Shown here piece by piece: positions 25,495-34,617 of a stretch of DNA of 64,000 bases. The notes under the pieces were generated by a model. It saw only the letters and a list, made by a program, of their open reading frames with translations, did no database searches and was not told the DNA's origin. The position numbers and the translations under genes are program-made. Origin of the DNA: Bacteroidota bacterium (GTDB lineage Bacteria > Bacteroidota > Bacteroidia > Bacteroidales > WCHB1-69). Position 1 is the first letter of the stretch. Every line of letters starts with the position of its first letter. The DNA lies in NCBI GenBank assembly GCA_017860455.1, contig JAGDMF010000005.1, positions 28,855 through 92,854 of the forward strand, read 5' to 3'.

Positions 25495-26606
25495 GAGTGA
25501 TTTTGATGTTGATAAAGAAGGAGTTTTTGCAGGTTTATAGAAATAAACTGTTAATGTCCATTTTAATAGTAGCTCCATTGGTTCAATTTGTAATTTTCCC
25601 ATTTACAGCTGATTATGAAATCAAAGTAGTAAAAATCGGATTTATAGATTCGGATCATTCATCTTTAACCCGTCAAATGGTTGAGAAATTTACCTATTCT
25701 CCCTATTTTATCAATTATGGGTTTATTGAGTCACGGGATCAAGGAGAGGCTTTGATGATGCAGGATAAAGTGGATTTCATCATTGAGTTTCCTAGCCATT
25801 TTGAAAAAGATCTGATGAATGGATTATCACCTCAATTGGCAATAACCGCCAATGCAATCAATAGCGTCAAAGCAGGAATCGGATCAGGGTATATTAAAAA
25901 TGTGATTTCCAGTTTTTTTAATGAACAGAAAGAGGGATTGGCAAATCGATCTGCTCAACCTGCAAATGTGTCGATCTCAAAAGTGTATTGGTATAATGAA
26001 CAGTTAAACTACAAAAATCTGATTGTTCCCGGAATTTTAGTTATTCTGGTAACTTTGATTGGGGCTTATGTAACAGCATTAAATATTGTAAGGGAGAAAG
26101 AGATTGGGACTATTGAACAAATGAATGTTTCTCCTATTAAAAAATGGCATTTTTTATTAGGTAAAATGATTCCATTCTGGATTTTGGGAATGGTTGAGTT
26201 TATCATTGGTCTTTTACTAATGAAATTTATCTTTGGAATCTCTGTTCAAGGAAGTGTTGGTGCACTTTTACTCTGTACTTCAGTTTACCTTTTAGTCATG
26301 TTGGGACTTGGATTTTTCATCTCCTTGGTTTCCCGAAACCAACTTCAGGCGATGTTCATCGTATTTTTTCTTTTTGTAGTTTTTGTGTTGATGAGTGGAT
26401 TGTTTACCCCAACCGAAGGGATGCCACAATGGGCGAAATATATCAATTATGCCAATCCTATGTCATTCTTTATGGAAATTATTAAATTAATTGTAATGAA
26501 AGGTGCCGGTTTAATGGATGTAATGAAACCACTGATAACACTTTTTGTTATGTCTGTGTTTATCAATAGTGCAGCTTTGTTAAGCTATTCGGAAAAGAAA
26601 AAGTAG
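25491..26606 (+). CDS. ABC-2 type permease (YbhR/YbhS-like)
   Basis: The 371-residue paralogue of the preceding permease has the same plan, with NIVREKEIGTIEQMNVSPI ahead of the C-terminal helices and the GLFTPTEGMPQWAKYINYANP loop typical of the family. It completes a five-gene adaptor/ATPase/ATPase/permease/permease exporter. In E. coli YbhGFSR handles drugs and cations; the substrate here is unknown. It ends two bases from lptB on the opposite strand. Confidence 0.92.
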   Translation: MRVILMLIKKEFLQVYRNKLLMSILIVAPLVQFVIFPFTADYEIKVVKIGFIDSDHSSLTRQMVEKFTYSPYFINYGFIESRDQGEALMMQDKVDFIIEFPSHFEKDLMNGLSPQLAITANAINSVKAGIGSGYIKNVISSFFNEQKEGLANRSAQPANVSISKVYWYNEQLNYKNLIVPGILVILVTLIGAYVTALNIVREKEIGTIEQMNVSPIKKWHFLLGKMIPFWILGMVEFIIGLLLMKFIFGISVQGSVGALLLCTSVYLLVMLGLGFFISLVSRNQLQAMFIVFFLFVVFVLMSGLFTPTEGMPQWAKYINYANPMSFFMEIIKLIVMKGAGLMDVMKPLITLFVMSVFINSAALLSYSEKKK

Positions 26607-26607
26607 A

Positions 26608-27339
26608 TTATCTTCTAAGTTCAAAATTTTGGCCTAAATACACTTTTTTAACGTATTCATCTGATGCTAATTCTTCTGCAGATCCGGCTTTAATCACTTT
26701 CCCTTCAAAAAGCAAATAAGAGCGGTCTGTAATAGATAATGTTTCATGAACATTATGGTCAGTGATCAAAATTCCAATATTTTTTTCCTTCAATTTAGCA
26801 ACAATATGTTGAATATCCTCAACAGCAATAGGATCCACACCGGCGAAAGGTTCATCCAAAAGTATAAATTTAGGATTTGAAGCTAAACATCTTGCGATCT
26901 CGGTACGTCTTCTTTCGCCACCGGATAAATTATTCCCCAGGTTTTTCCGTACTTTTTCCAATCGAAATTCAGCAATTAACTCTTCCAATCTATCTTTTTG
27001 TTGAGCTCCGGTCATCTCTGTAAATTCAAGGATAGCTCTGATATTGTCTTCAACTGAAAGTTGTCTAAACACAGATGCTTCCTGAGGTAAATAGGCAATT
27101 CCCAATTTGGCTCTTTTGTACATTGGTAACTCTGTGATATCAATATCATTCAGGTAAATTCTTCCGGCAAATGGTCGAATCAATCCAACAATCATATAAA
27201 AAGAAGTTGTTTTTCCGGCACCGTTTGGACCAAGAAGTCCTACGATTTCACCCTGTTTGACATCAAAAGAGGCTTCGTTAACAACCGTTCTTGATTTATA
27301 TTTTTTAACTAAATTTTCAGTTCTGATTTGGTATTCCAT
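26608..27339 (-). CDS. lptB: LPS export ABC transporter ATPase
   Basis: The 243-residue ATPase has LptB features: Walker [19 protein letters not shown], the [21 protein letters not shown]-loop region, signature [13 protein letters not shown], Walker [17 protein letters not shown] and H-loop [10 protein letters not shown]. It powers LptFG extraction of lipopolysaccharide from the inner membrane. It lies two bases after an SRPBCC gene and shares that promoter at 27768-27775. Confidence 0.96.
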   Translation of the reverse strand: MEYQIRTENLVKKYKSRTVVNEASFDVKQGEIVGLLGPNGAGKTTSFYMIVGLIRPFAGRIYLNDIDITELPMYKRAKLGIAYLPQEASVFRQLSVEDNIRAILEFTEMTGAQQKDRLEELIAEFRLEKVRKNLGNNLSGGERRRTEIARCLASNPKFILLDEPFAGVDPIAVEDIQHIVAKLKEKNIGILITDHNVHETLSITDRSYLLFEGKVIKAGSAEELASDEYVKKVYLGQNFELRR

Positions 27340-27341
27340 GG

Positions 27342-27746
27342 TTATAATTTTTCAGCTTCCGCCTGGATTCGATCACTTAAAATATCTATAAACTTTTGTA
27401 AAGGAGATTTGATCATCCCTTGTAAGAAAAATGGTATATCTGCCTGAAGTTCCATTTTTAATTCACATCCGGTTTGTTCAGGAGTAATATAAATTTCCAG
27501 ATTAATTGGAATTTGTTTGTCATTTTTAGCATCAAAATGGACAAATGTAGGGGCTGTTTTTTCAGTAATTTCAATACGAAAAGTGGCCACATTGTTCATG
27601 TTAAAAGAACAGTAATTCTCAGTAGCTTCAAAACCTGACACATCAGGAGGTAAATATTCCCCGAAATTGGAACAATTTGATACGAGTTGAAACACTTTGT
27701 CAGCACTATTTTGAATTTTTTTAGAATCACCGGATAACTTCATCAT
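27342..27746 (-). CDS. SRPBCC/START-like domain protein
   Basis: The product is 134 residues from the ATG at 27746 (the next codon, 27743, is also ATG). A longer frame begins with TTG inside the -7 box and is rejected. The sequence has the SRPBCC pattern of a beta-grasp around a long C-terminal helix: [20 protein letters not shown] near the start and [22 protein letters not shown] at the end, which usually bind a hydrophobic ligand. Function unknown; the pairing with lptB suggests an envelope lipid role, but that is inference. Confidence 0.75.
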   Translation of the reverse strand: MMKLSGDSKKIQNSADKVFQLVSNCSNFGEYLPPDVSGFEATENYCSFNMNNVATFRIEITEKTAPTFVHFDAKNDKQIPINLEIYITPEQTGCELKMELQADIPFFLQGMIKSPLQKFIDILSDRIQAEAEKL

Positions 27747-27767
27747 CTCATTTTTTGTTTTAATCTG

Positions 27768-27775
27768 CAAAAATA
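27768..27775 (-). promoter_or_regulatory. -7 box for the SRPBCC-lptB operon
   Basis: Minus-strand TATTTTTG lies 22 bases before the ATG at 27746. Confidence 0.55.
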
Positions 27776-27897
27776 CAAAAAGTTATAGTATTGTATTCTT
27801 TTTTTTTTAACAGTCAGTTTTTTAGAATAAAATTCTAAAAATGAACCTTTTGAAAGAAAAAAAATGAATAAAAAATGCATGAAATGTTTATTTTTTT

Positions 27898-27911
27898 ACA
27901 CTTATAAGTGT
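27898..27911. promoter_or_regulatory. perfect 14-bp palindrome in divergent promoter gap
   Basis: ACACTTATAAGTGT is followed by TTTTTCCCC. It lies between the divergent SRPBCC and four-helix-bundle promoters and could be an operator or a weak terminator. Confidence 0.35.
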
Positions 27912-27991
27912 TTTTTCCCCTTAGAAAATCCTATTAAAAGCAATATTTCTAAAAAAAATTCATTTTTTTTTGCAGATTAAGAAAAAATGAT

Positions 27992-27999
27992 TATTTTTG
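27992..27999 (+). promoter_or_regulatory. -7 box for the four-helix bundle gene
   Basis: TATTTTTG lies 31 bases before the ATG at 28030. A TTG start at 27997 would be inside it and is rejected. Confidence 0.55.
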
Positions 28000-28029
28000 A
28001 CAAAATTTTCTAACCAAACCCATTTGAAT

Positions 28030-28461
28030 ATGAACGAACAAGAAAACTCAGTAAGCTTCTTCAGATTTGAAGATTTACGTATCTACGCTAAAGCACTTGA
28101 TTATATCAACTGGCTTCATGCAGTTGTAAATCAATTCCCTACCAATCAACAACTCAACTTAGGTGATCCATTTCTTAAATCCGCACAAAATATTGCCTTA
28201 CATCTTGCAGAAGGATCAGCCAGAAACAAAGCCCAATTTGTGTATTATTTAAAAATGGCAAAAAGTTCTGTTAGAGAGTGTGTTGTTTATACCGAAATCG
28301 CATCTCGCCTTCATTCAATGGAAGATAATCAAAAAGATTATTCTAGAAACCAATTGATGGAATTAACCAAAATGATTGGTTCACTTGTAGCATCTTTGCA
28401 AAGAACTGTTTCAGCATCGCGTGAAGATGATGATATGGATGGGTTAGGTGATATGATGTAA
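28030..28461 (+). CDS. four-helix bundle protein (S23/IVS-protein family)
   Basis: The product is 143 residues from the ATG at 28030. It shows the family pattern RFEDLRIYAKALDYINWL, an FLKSAQNIALHLAEGSARN block with the SxxNIxxxIAEG-like core, and FVYYLKMAKSSVRECVVY. The family was first found encoded in intervening sequences of 23S rRNA and also occurs as free genes in Bacteroidota, as here; its role is unknown. The C-terminus is highly acidic (SREDDDMDGLGDMM). It has its own promoter and terminator. Confidence 0.85.
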   Translation: MNEQENSVSFFRFEDLRIYAKALDYINWLHAVVNQFPTNQQLNLGDPFLKSAQNIALHLAEGSARNKAQFVYYLKMAKSSVRECVVYTEIASRLHSMEDNQKDYSRNQLMELTKMIGSLVASLQRTVSASREDDDMDGLGDMM

Positions 28462-28486
28462 TTCATAATTATTCTTAATAATAATG

Positions 28487-28518
28487 AAGAGTGTGGTTCA
28501 ATTGTGGACTACACTCTT
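28487..28518 (+). terminator. Rho-independent terminator after the four-helix bundle gene
   Basis: AAGAGTGT and ACACTCTT pair at the base of a hairpin, followed by TTTTATTTTA. Confidence 0.75.
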
Positions 28519-28538
28519 TTTATTTTATAAAAAATCAC

Positions 28539-28546
28539 TATTTTTG
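28539..28546 (+). promoter_or_regulatory. -7 box for the DUF1015 gene
   Basis: TATTTTTG lies 40 bases before the ATG at 28587. Confidence 0.55.
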
Positions 28547-28586
28547 CACTTTATAATTCTAATAATATTATTAATACTTTATAATT

Positions 28587-29837
28587 ATGGCAATAGTAAA
28601 ACCTTTTAAAGGCTTGAGACCTCCTAAAGAGATCGTTAAGCAATTGGCATCCAGACCTTATGATGTTCTAAATTCTGCAGAAGCTCGTATCGAAGCTGCC
28701 GGTAATCCCTATTCTTTATTGAGAGTTACCAAAGCGGAAATTGACCTTCCTGAAGGAATTGATGAACATTCTCAAGAAGTGTATGACAAAGTGGTTGAAA
28801 ATTTTAACTTATTTAAAAACAACCAATGGTTAGTACAAGATCAAGATGAAAAATTTTACATCTATGCACAAACTATGGATGGAAGAACTCAGTACGGTAT
28901 TGTAGCCTGCACTCATATTGATGATTATTTGAATAATAATATCAAAAAACACGAATTAACCCGTAAAGATAAAGAGGAAGATAGAATGATTCACGTTAGA
29001 ATCACTAACGCAAATGTGGAACCGGTTTTCTTCTCCTATCCAGCAAATCCAAAAATTGACGCTATCGTTAATCAAATTATTAACAATCAAAAACCGGAAT
29101 ACGACTTTATCGCTGATGAAGGGTTTGGCCACACTTTTTGGGTAATCAACGATCCTGCTATCAATGCAGAAATCGTCGAAATCTTTAGAAAAGAGATCCC
29201 TTATTTATACGTAGCCGACGGACATCATAGAACTGCAGCTGCTGCTTTAGTAGGTAGTGAAAAAAGAAATGCAAATCCTGATCATAACGGTAAAGAAGAG
29301 TATAACTATTTTATGTCTGTTATTTTTCCTGATAATCAATTGAAAATTATTGATTATAACCGTGTGATTAAAGATTTAAACGGCCATTCTAAAGAGGAGT
29401 TAATTGCACTTTTAGAAGAAACTTTTGTTGTTGAAAATATGGGATCAGACATTTATACGCCTGCTCAATTACATGAATTTAGTATGTATATCGATGGAAA
29501 TTGGTATAAATTGACTGCAAAACCAGGTACTTTTAATGATGCAGATCCAATCGGAGTTCTTGATGTGACTATCTTATCCAATCTTGTCTTGGATAAAATT
29601 TTAGGAATTAAAGACCTAAGAACTGATAAAAGAATTGATTTCGTAGGTGGTATCCGTGGGTTAGGTGAATTAAAACGTAGAGTGGATAATGGTGAAATGA
29701 AAGTTGCTTTTGCTTTGTATCCTGTTTCTATGAAACAATTGATCGATATCGCCGATACTGGTAATATTATGCCTCCAAAAACAACCTGGTTCGAACCAAA
29801 ATTACGTTCCGGATTGGTAATCCATGAATTGGCTTAA
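28587..29837 (+). CDS. DUF1015 family protein
   Basis: The 416-residue protein is full length. It has VKPFKGLRPP at the start, SRPYDVLNSAEA, NPYSLLRVTKAEIDLP, the strongly conserved YVADGHHRTAAA near residue 208 and a C-terminal ALYPVSMKQLIDIADTGNIMPPKTTWFEPKLRSGL. The DGHHR element resembles ParB-like/serine-kinase folds, and DUF1015 genes in Bacteroidales often neighbour serA/serC to my knowledge, so a role with serine phosphorylation is a possibility only. Here it stands alone with its own promoter and terminator. Confidence 0.88.
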   Translation: MAIVKPFKGLRPPKEIVKQLASRPYDVLNSAEARIEAAGNPYSLLRVTKAEIDLPEGIDEHSQEVYDKVVENFNLFKNNQWLVQDQDEKFYIYAQTMDGRTQYGIVACTHIDDYLNNNIKKHELTRKDKEEDRMIHVRITNANVEPVFFSYPANPKIDAIVNQIINNQKPEYDFIADEGFGHTFWVINDPAINAEIVEIFRKEIPYLYVADGHHRTAAAALVGSEKRNANPDHNGKEEYNYFMSVIFPDNQLKIIDYNRVIKDLNGHSKEELIALLEETFVVENMGSDIYTPAQLHEFSMYIDGNWYKLTAKPGTFNDADPIGVLDVTILSNLVLDKILGIKDLRTDKRIDFVGGIRGLGELKRRVDNGEMKVAFALYPVSMKQLIDIADTGNIMPPKTTWFEPKLRSGLVIHELA

Positions 29838-29883
29838 TTCGAAATTAATTATTTTTTAATTAATAAAAAATGAAACAATCAAT

Positions 29884-29907
29884 AGCCCTGTACTTTAATG
29901 CAGGGCT
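29884..29907 (+). terminator. Rho-independent terminator after the DUF1015 gene
   Basis: AGCCCTG and CAGGGCT form a 7-bp stem with a 10-base loop and a TTTTTT tail. Confidence 0.85.
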
Positions 29908-29911
29908 TTTT

Positions 29912-29945
29912 TAACGTTCAACGTTTAACGTTTAACGTTCAACGT
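29912..29945. repeat. short-word array, AACGTTTAACGTTCA family
   Basis: Five AACGTT-centred words follow the terminator directly; same family as 541-635. Confidence 0.65.
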
Positions 29946-30019
29946 GATCTATTAAATTATTTTGTAATTTTACAATTTAAAATGAAAAATTTCGTTAGAG
30001 TAATCTAAACACAAATGTT

Positions 30020-33000
30020 ATGAGAAATATTTCCCTAAAATTAGCCGCTTTTATAAGCTTTTTTATTTTAATTTTAAACTTTTCTTCTAATGCACAAACC
30101 ACCGCCAAAGAGGATCTGTTGTTGCAAACTTTAATCGAAGAGTGCAATAGAAATTATGCCATTTTAAAGACTCAGGATCCCCCTGTATATCTACTGAGTT
30201 ACCGGTTAGAAGATCAGATAATGAATAATATCACTTCCAATTTGGGGTCTATCAGTTCTTCAGTTTCAGAAAAGAATAGAATAATAACTATACAGGTCAG
30301 GATTGGGAATAAATCTATGGATAATTATCGGGAAATGAGAAATCAAACCTTCTCCTATTTTGTTTATGATGATGATATTACCATCCCTATTGACAACAAT
30401 TATTTAGCAGTGAAACAAACTTTATGGAGAGAAACAGAAAGAGTATATAGAGCTGCCTTATTGAAATATGAACAGGTAAAAGCGAATGCTGCTGTAACAA
30501 CAGAATTAGATGATAAATCACCGGATTATTCCGATAGTCAGTTGGAAAGTTATTATGAACCTGTTCTAACCAATACTCAATTTGATGTAGAATTGTGGAA
30601 ATCAAAATTAAACAGATTTACAGCACCCTTTTTACCATTTCATAACATTTTACAAGGTAGAGCTTCCATTCGTTTTTCAGTTATAAGAAAAATGTTTGTA
30701 AGTAGCGAAGGGGTTGCCATTGCTCAAAATAATACTTATACCCACTTATTTGTTTCTTTGGAGGGAAAAGCTGATGATGGAATGGAGATTCCTATTTACA
30801 AATCATGGTTTGCATTCTATCCGGATGAATTACCGAATGACGAAACGGTCTTATCAGAGGTAGATAAACTTAGAGATCTTTTAGAAAGATTAAGAACAGC
30901 TCCAATTGTAGATACTTATTCTGGTCCTGCGATTTTATCCAATGATGCAGCCGGCGTTTTTTTCCATGAAATCTTTGGTCATAGAGTGGAAGGAGCCAGA
31001 TTAAAAAGTGAAAACGATGGACAAACATTCAAAAAGAAAGTGGGAGAGATCGTTTTAAATCCTGATATAACCATCACATTTGATCCTACCATAAAATATT
31101 ATAATTCAATTCCATTAAATGGTAGCTATGTGTTTGATGATGAGGGAATAAGAGGATCAAAAGTGGTTGTTGTTGAAAAAGGGATTTTGAAAAACTTCTT
31201 AATGACAAGAACTCCGATTGAAGGATTTGATTATTCTAATGGGCATGCAAGAGCACAGGCCGGGTATCAGCCGGTGTCCAGACAATCGAATCTGATCGTT
31301 GAAACCCAACATCCCTATTCGGATATTGAATTGAAAAATATGTTGATTCAGGAAGCTAAAAATCAGGGGAAAGAGTATGGATACTTTTTCAAAAAAGTAA
31401 CCGGTGGGTTTACTACAACCGGAAGATATATGCCTAATTCCTTTAATGTTACCCCAATTGAAGTTTATCGGATCTATGTGGATGGTCGTCCTGATGAATT
31501 GGTTAGAGGTGTTGATTTAATTGGAACCCCATTAGCTATGTTTAGTCAAATTGGCGCAATTGGAACCACAGCCGGAAATTTTGCCGGAACATGTGGTGCT
31601 GAATCAGGTGGAATCCCTGCAGGATGTTGCTCTCCAGCTGTTTTTGTAAAAAGAATTGAATTACAAAAACAAAATAAATCTCAGGAAAAACCCACAGTTT
31701 TACCAAGAACTTCCGAAGTTCAACCTATTGAAAATAAACAGGAACTGATATTTAAAGCTATGGAAGATGAGCTCATGAGAAACAGACAAAATCTTTTCAT
31801 TGCAGGCCTTAAATCTCCCTATTTTTATAGTTATACCGTTGCTGATGCTAAATTTGTAGCCATCAATTGCTATTTGGGTGGTATCATATATTCCAATGAA
31901 AAAGTTCTTAATTCTCAAAACGCCAAAGTATTAGTTGGTTCGAACAAATATAATAATCTTAATTTCTTTGATGAAAATTCAATTTACTCCAGCCAATCAG
32001 AAACAGCACTGTCACAAGAACTCGATTATACCAATATAAGAAATAGCTTCTGGATAGCTACAGACTCTAAATATAAATCTGCTGCAGAATTAATTGAAAC
32101 TAAAACCGTATCTATCGCCCAACAAGTTTTACCTCCTGAATTATTAGCTCTTCCCGATTTTTATCCTGTCGATGTGAAAACCAATTACTTACAGGATGAT
32201 TCTGAACCTTTTTCTAAGTCATTGCTGGAAGATCTTGGTGTACAATTATCGAAAATTTTTGAAAGCTATCCCAATTTTACCTATTCCGGAGTCCAAATTA
32301 ATGCTATTGATGCTTCTATTTATTTTGTAAGCTCTGAACAAATGAAGTTTAAACAACCTTATAATTTGATTACAATTCGTGCTTTTGCACAAACAAGAGC
32401 AGAAGATGGAGAGATTTTATCAGATTATATAGATCTTTATTTTACTTCTCAAAATGAGATCCCAATGTTGAACGTACTCGCTCAACAAGTGAAATCTATG
32501 GCTGATCGACTTGATTTACTCAGAACAGCTCCGATCATTTCGGAAGCTTATAGTGGACCGGTAATGTTTATGGATGATGCTGTGGCAGAAGTTTTTTCAA
32601 ACGCATTTATTGAAGATAATGACGGGATTTTAGCAGGTAGAAAGTTTATTAGTAGTACAAGTGAGATTTCTCAGTGGATGACCAGTTATGTTCCAAAAGA
32701 GAATAAATCGGAACGATTAATCAATAAAAAAGTGATCTCCAGGAATTTAAATATCATGACTGCTGATTACTTGAAATCTTACAATAATGTTTCTCTTATT
32801 GGCCATTTTACATTGGATGCTGATGGCGTTAATCCCGATAATAATCTTAAGGTTATTGAGAATGGAGTCCTAAAAAGTGTTTTAACAAACAGAATACCTT
32901 CATTTTCTTCTGAAAGCTCTAATGGTCATGAAAGATTCGGTTTCACCAGCAATAAAATCGGTTCTGATTTAGCTCCCGGAGTTCTTATGATGACCTTTGA

Positions 33001-33478
33001 AAATGATGGAAAATTTGTTCTTTCTTACCAAAAAATGAAAAAAAGATTGATCGAACTCGCAAAGGAAGAGGATTATGAATATGCTTATATTGTAGTCAAA
33101 TTACCAAATCGTTCCGTGAATCTACTAGGTGTTGGTGACTATTTTAGTTCAAATGGATTTGTGAAACCTATTATTGTTTATAGAGTAAATGTTAAAGATG
33201 GGTCTGAACAGTTGGTAAGAACTACAAAAATGAACGTTTTGAAAATGAAATCCTTTAAACATGTGGAAGCTGTAACTAAAGAATTGGTTCCATTTAATAG
33301 AATGTTTAGAGGAAAGAAAAGTAGATTTTATGGCTATAATGAATCTGCATTATTTGGGATTCCTGTTAGTTTTATTCTGCCAAAAGCAATCATATTCAAA
33401 GAGTTGGAAATTGAAAAAGATGATGAAATCATGAGGATGAAACAACCTTTAGTTCCTAATCCAATTCAAAAACCTTAA
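30020..33478 (+). CDS. secreted tandem TldD-family protein (active half + degenerate half)
   Basis: The 1152-residue protein has a signal peptide (residues 1-25, ending SNAQ). The first half (to ~565) is a TldD-like metallopeptidase: LSNDAAGVFFHEIFGHRVEG carries HExxGH at residues 316-321, followed by NGHARAQAGYQPVSRQSNL and the C-terminal AGTCGAESGGIPAGCCSP. The second half (from ~575) repeats the plan (YSGPVMFMDDAVAEVFSNAF, SSNGHERFGF) but lacks HExxGH. This looks like an active TldD unit fused to an inactive TldE/PmbA-like unit, a heterodimer in one chain and exported rather than cytoplasmic. Its stop shares TTAA with the convergent hydrolase gene. Confidence 0.85.
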   Translation: MRNISLKLAAFISFFILILNFSSNAQTTAKEDLLLQTLIEECNRNYAILKTQDPPVYLLSYRLEDQIMNNITSNLGSISSSVSEKNRIITIQVRIGNKSMDNYREMRNQTFSYFVYDDDITIPIDNNYLAVKQTLWRETERVYRAALLKYEQVKANAAVTTELDDKSPDYSDSQLESYYEPVLTNTQFDVELWKSKLNRFTAPFLPFHNILQGRASIRFSVIRKMFVSSEGVAIAQNNTYTHLFVSLEGKADDGMEIPIYKSWFAFYPDELPNDETVLSEVDKLRDLLERLRTAPIVDTYSGPAILSNDAAGVFFHEIFGHRVEGARLKSENDGQTFKKKVGEIVLNPDITITFDPTIKYYNSIPLNGSYVFDDEGIRGSKVVVVEKGILKNFLMTRTPIEGFDYSNGHARAQAGYQPVSRQSNLIVETQHPYSDIELKNMLIQEAKNQGKEYGYFFKKVTGGFTTTGRYMPNSFNVTPIEVYRIYVDGRPDELVRGVDLIGTPLAMFSQIGAIGTTAGNFAGTCGAESGGIPAGCCSPAVFVKRIELQKQNKSQEKPTVLPRTSEVQPIENKQELIFKAMEDELMRNRQNLFIAGLKSPYFYSYTVADAKFVAINCYLGGIIYSNEKVLNSQNAKVLVGSNKYNNLNFFDENSIYSSQSETALSQELDYTNIRNSFWIATDSKYKSAAELIETKTVSIAQQVLPPELLALPDFYPVDVKTNYLQDDSEPFSKSLLEDLGVQLSKIFESYPNFTYSGVQINAIDASIYFVSSEQMKFKQPYNLITIRAFAQTRAEDGEILSDYIDLYFTSQNEIPMLNVLAQQVKSMADRLDLLRTAPIISEAYSGPVMFMDDAVAEVFSNAFIEDNDGILAGRKFISSTSEISQWMTSYVPKENKSERLINKKVISRNLNIMTADYLKSYNNVSLIGHFTLDADGVNPDNNLKVIENGVLKSVLTNRIPSFSSESSNGHERFGFTSNKIGSDLAPGVLMMTFENDGKFVLSYQKMKKRLIELAKEEDYEYAYIVVKLPNRSVNLLGVGDYFSSNGFVKPIIVYRVNVKDGSEQLVRTTKMNVLKMKSFKHVEAVTKELVPFNRMFRGKKSRFYGYNESALFGIPVSFILPKAIIFKELEIEKDDEIMRMKQPLVPNPIQKP

Positions 33479-34617
33479 GCTCCATCCATAATTTGTAAAA
33501 TTATTTTGGTCTTTCCATTATGGGATCTGTTTCTATAATTACTTAGAAAGAGTAAAAATAATCTATCTTTTGGCCTGTAGGTCATTACATGATGAAATCC
33601 TCTCCATAAACCACCGTGATATACTAAATTTCCTGTTATTTCATTGACTTCAATACGTAATCCATAGCCATACGCTTCTGAAGGAATAACTCCATTGATC
33701 TGATTATGAGGTGAAATCGCTTGATGAACATACCTTTTTGAAATAATTTTATTGTCAATAAAATATGCCTGATACCACTTGTATAGATCTTCGGCAGTTG
33801 AATACATCGATTTGTCCCCTAATACACTATTGAGAATATTATCGGGAACCTCTTCTCCATCAATGAGATGACCTTTACTTACGTTAAAAGTAGTATTGTT
33901 TCGTATTTCTGTATAAAAATAGGTGTGGGTCATTCCTGCAGGAATTAACAAATTGGCTCTCACATAATCAGGAAAACTTTGACCGGTAATTTGCTCAATA
34001 ATCGAAGCGAGTAGAGCATAATTTGTGTTGGTATACTTGAATTCAATTCCGGGAGTAGCCGTCATAATCGGGATGTCACAGGTTAGATATTGTAGTAACA
34101 TCTGATTCGTAAAGATGGTGTCTGTTCTGAAAAATTGTTCGAAATCTAAATACTCAGGTAATCCGGATGTATGTGTCAGTAAATGTTTGATTTTAACTGT
34201 GTTGTATGGTAAATCAGGAAAATAATCAATCAGATAATCCTCTAAAGAGAGGGAATCATGCTCCACTAATTTTAAAATGGCTGCAGCTGTGAATTGTTTC
34301 GAAACAGAAGCTAAATCAAAGAGTGTAGTTTCAGTAATTTTATTGGTAACATTTTTTTTTGCGGTTAATGATTTATATCCTCCGGTATATTGAAACATTA
34401 CGGAATCATCAGAGACAAAAAGTATGCTTCCATTTATTACTTTTGCGATTTTCGAAAGTTCATCGTTTACTTGTTCTAATTTAAATTGATGATTGGCTTC
34501 TTTAAAAATGGCGTTGATTTCGTAAATACTTGTCTTTTCTAGCGGTTTTTGAACAGCGGGTTTGGGCTGATGTGTTCCTAAAAAAAGTACCTGTAAAAAA
34601 ATCACTAAGTAACTCAT
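33475..34617 (-). CDS. class C beta-lactamase-like serine hydrolase, secreted
   Basis: The 380-residue protein has a short signal peptide and the serine-hydrolase motif SVSK in LASVSKQFTAAAILKL (SxxK nucleophile and base). It also has HTSGLPEY, FKYTNTNYALLASIIEQI (YxN) and YHGGLWRGFHH near the C-terminus (the KTG-equivalent HxG). Family members are esterases, D-aminopeptidases or penicillin-binding proteins; beta-lactamase activity is unproven. It overlaps GSCFA by four bases and ends on the same TTAA as the TldD gene on the other strand. Confidence 0.85.
   Translation of the reverse strand: MSYLVIFLQVLFLGTHQPKPAVQKPLEKTSIYEINAIFKEANHQFKLEQVNDELSKIAKVINGSILFVSDDSVMFQYTGGYKSLTAKKNVTNKITETTLFDLASVSKQFTAAAILKLVEHDSLSLEDYLIDYFPDLPYNTVKIKHLLTHTSGLPEYLDFEQFFRTDTIFTNQMLLQYLTCDIPIMTATPGIEFKYTNTNYALLASIIEQITGQSFPDYVRANLLIPAGMTHTYFYTEIRNNTTFNVSKGHLIDGEEVPDNILNSVLGDKSMYSTAEDLYKWYQAYFIDNKIISKRYVHQAISPHNQINGVIPSEAYGYGLRIEVNEITGNLVYHGGLWRGFHHVMTYRPKDRLFLLFLSNYRNRSHNGKTKIILQIMDGA

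Noticed and set aside
33475..34617. A true resistance beta-lactamase
   Set aside because: The SxxK, YxN and HxG motifs define a broad serine-hydrolase family; nothing points to antibiotic resistance.
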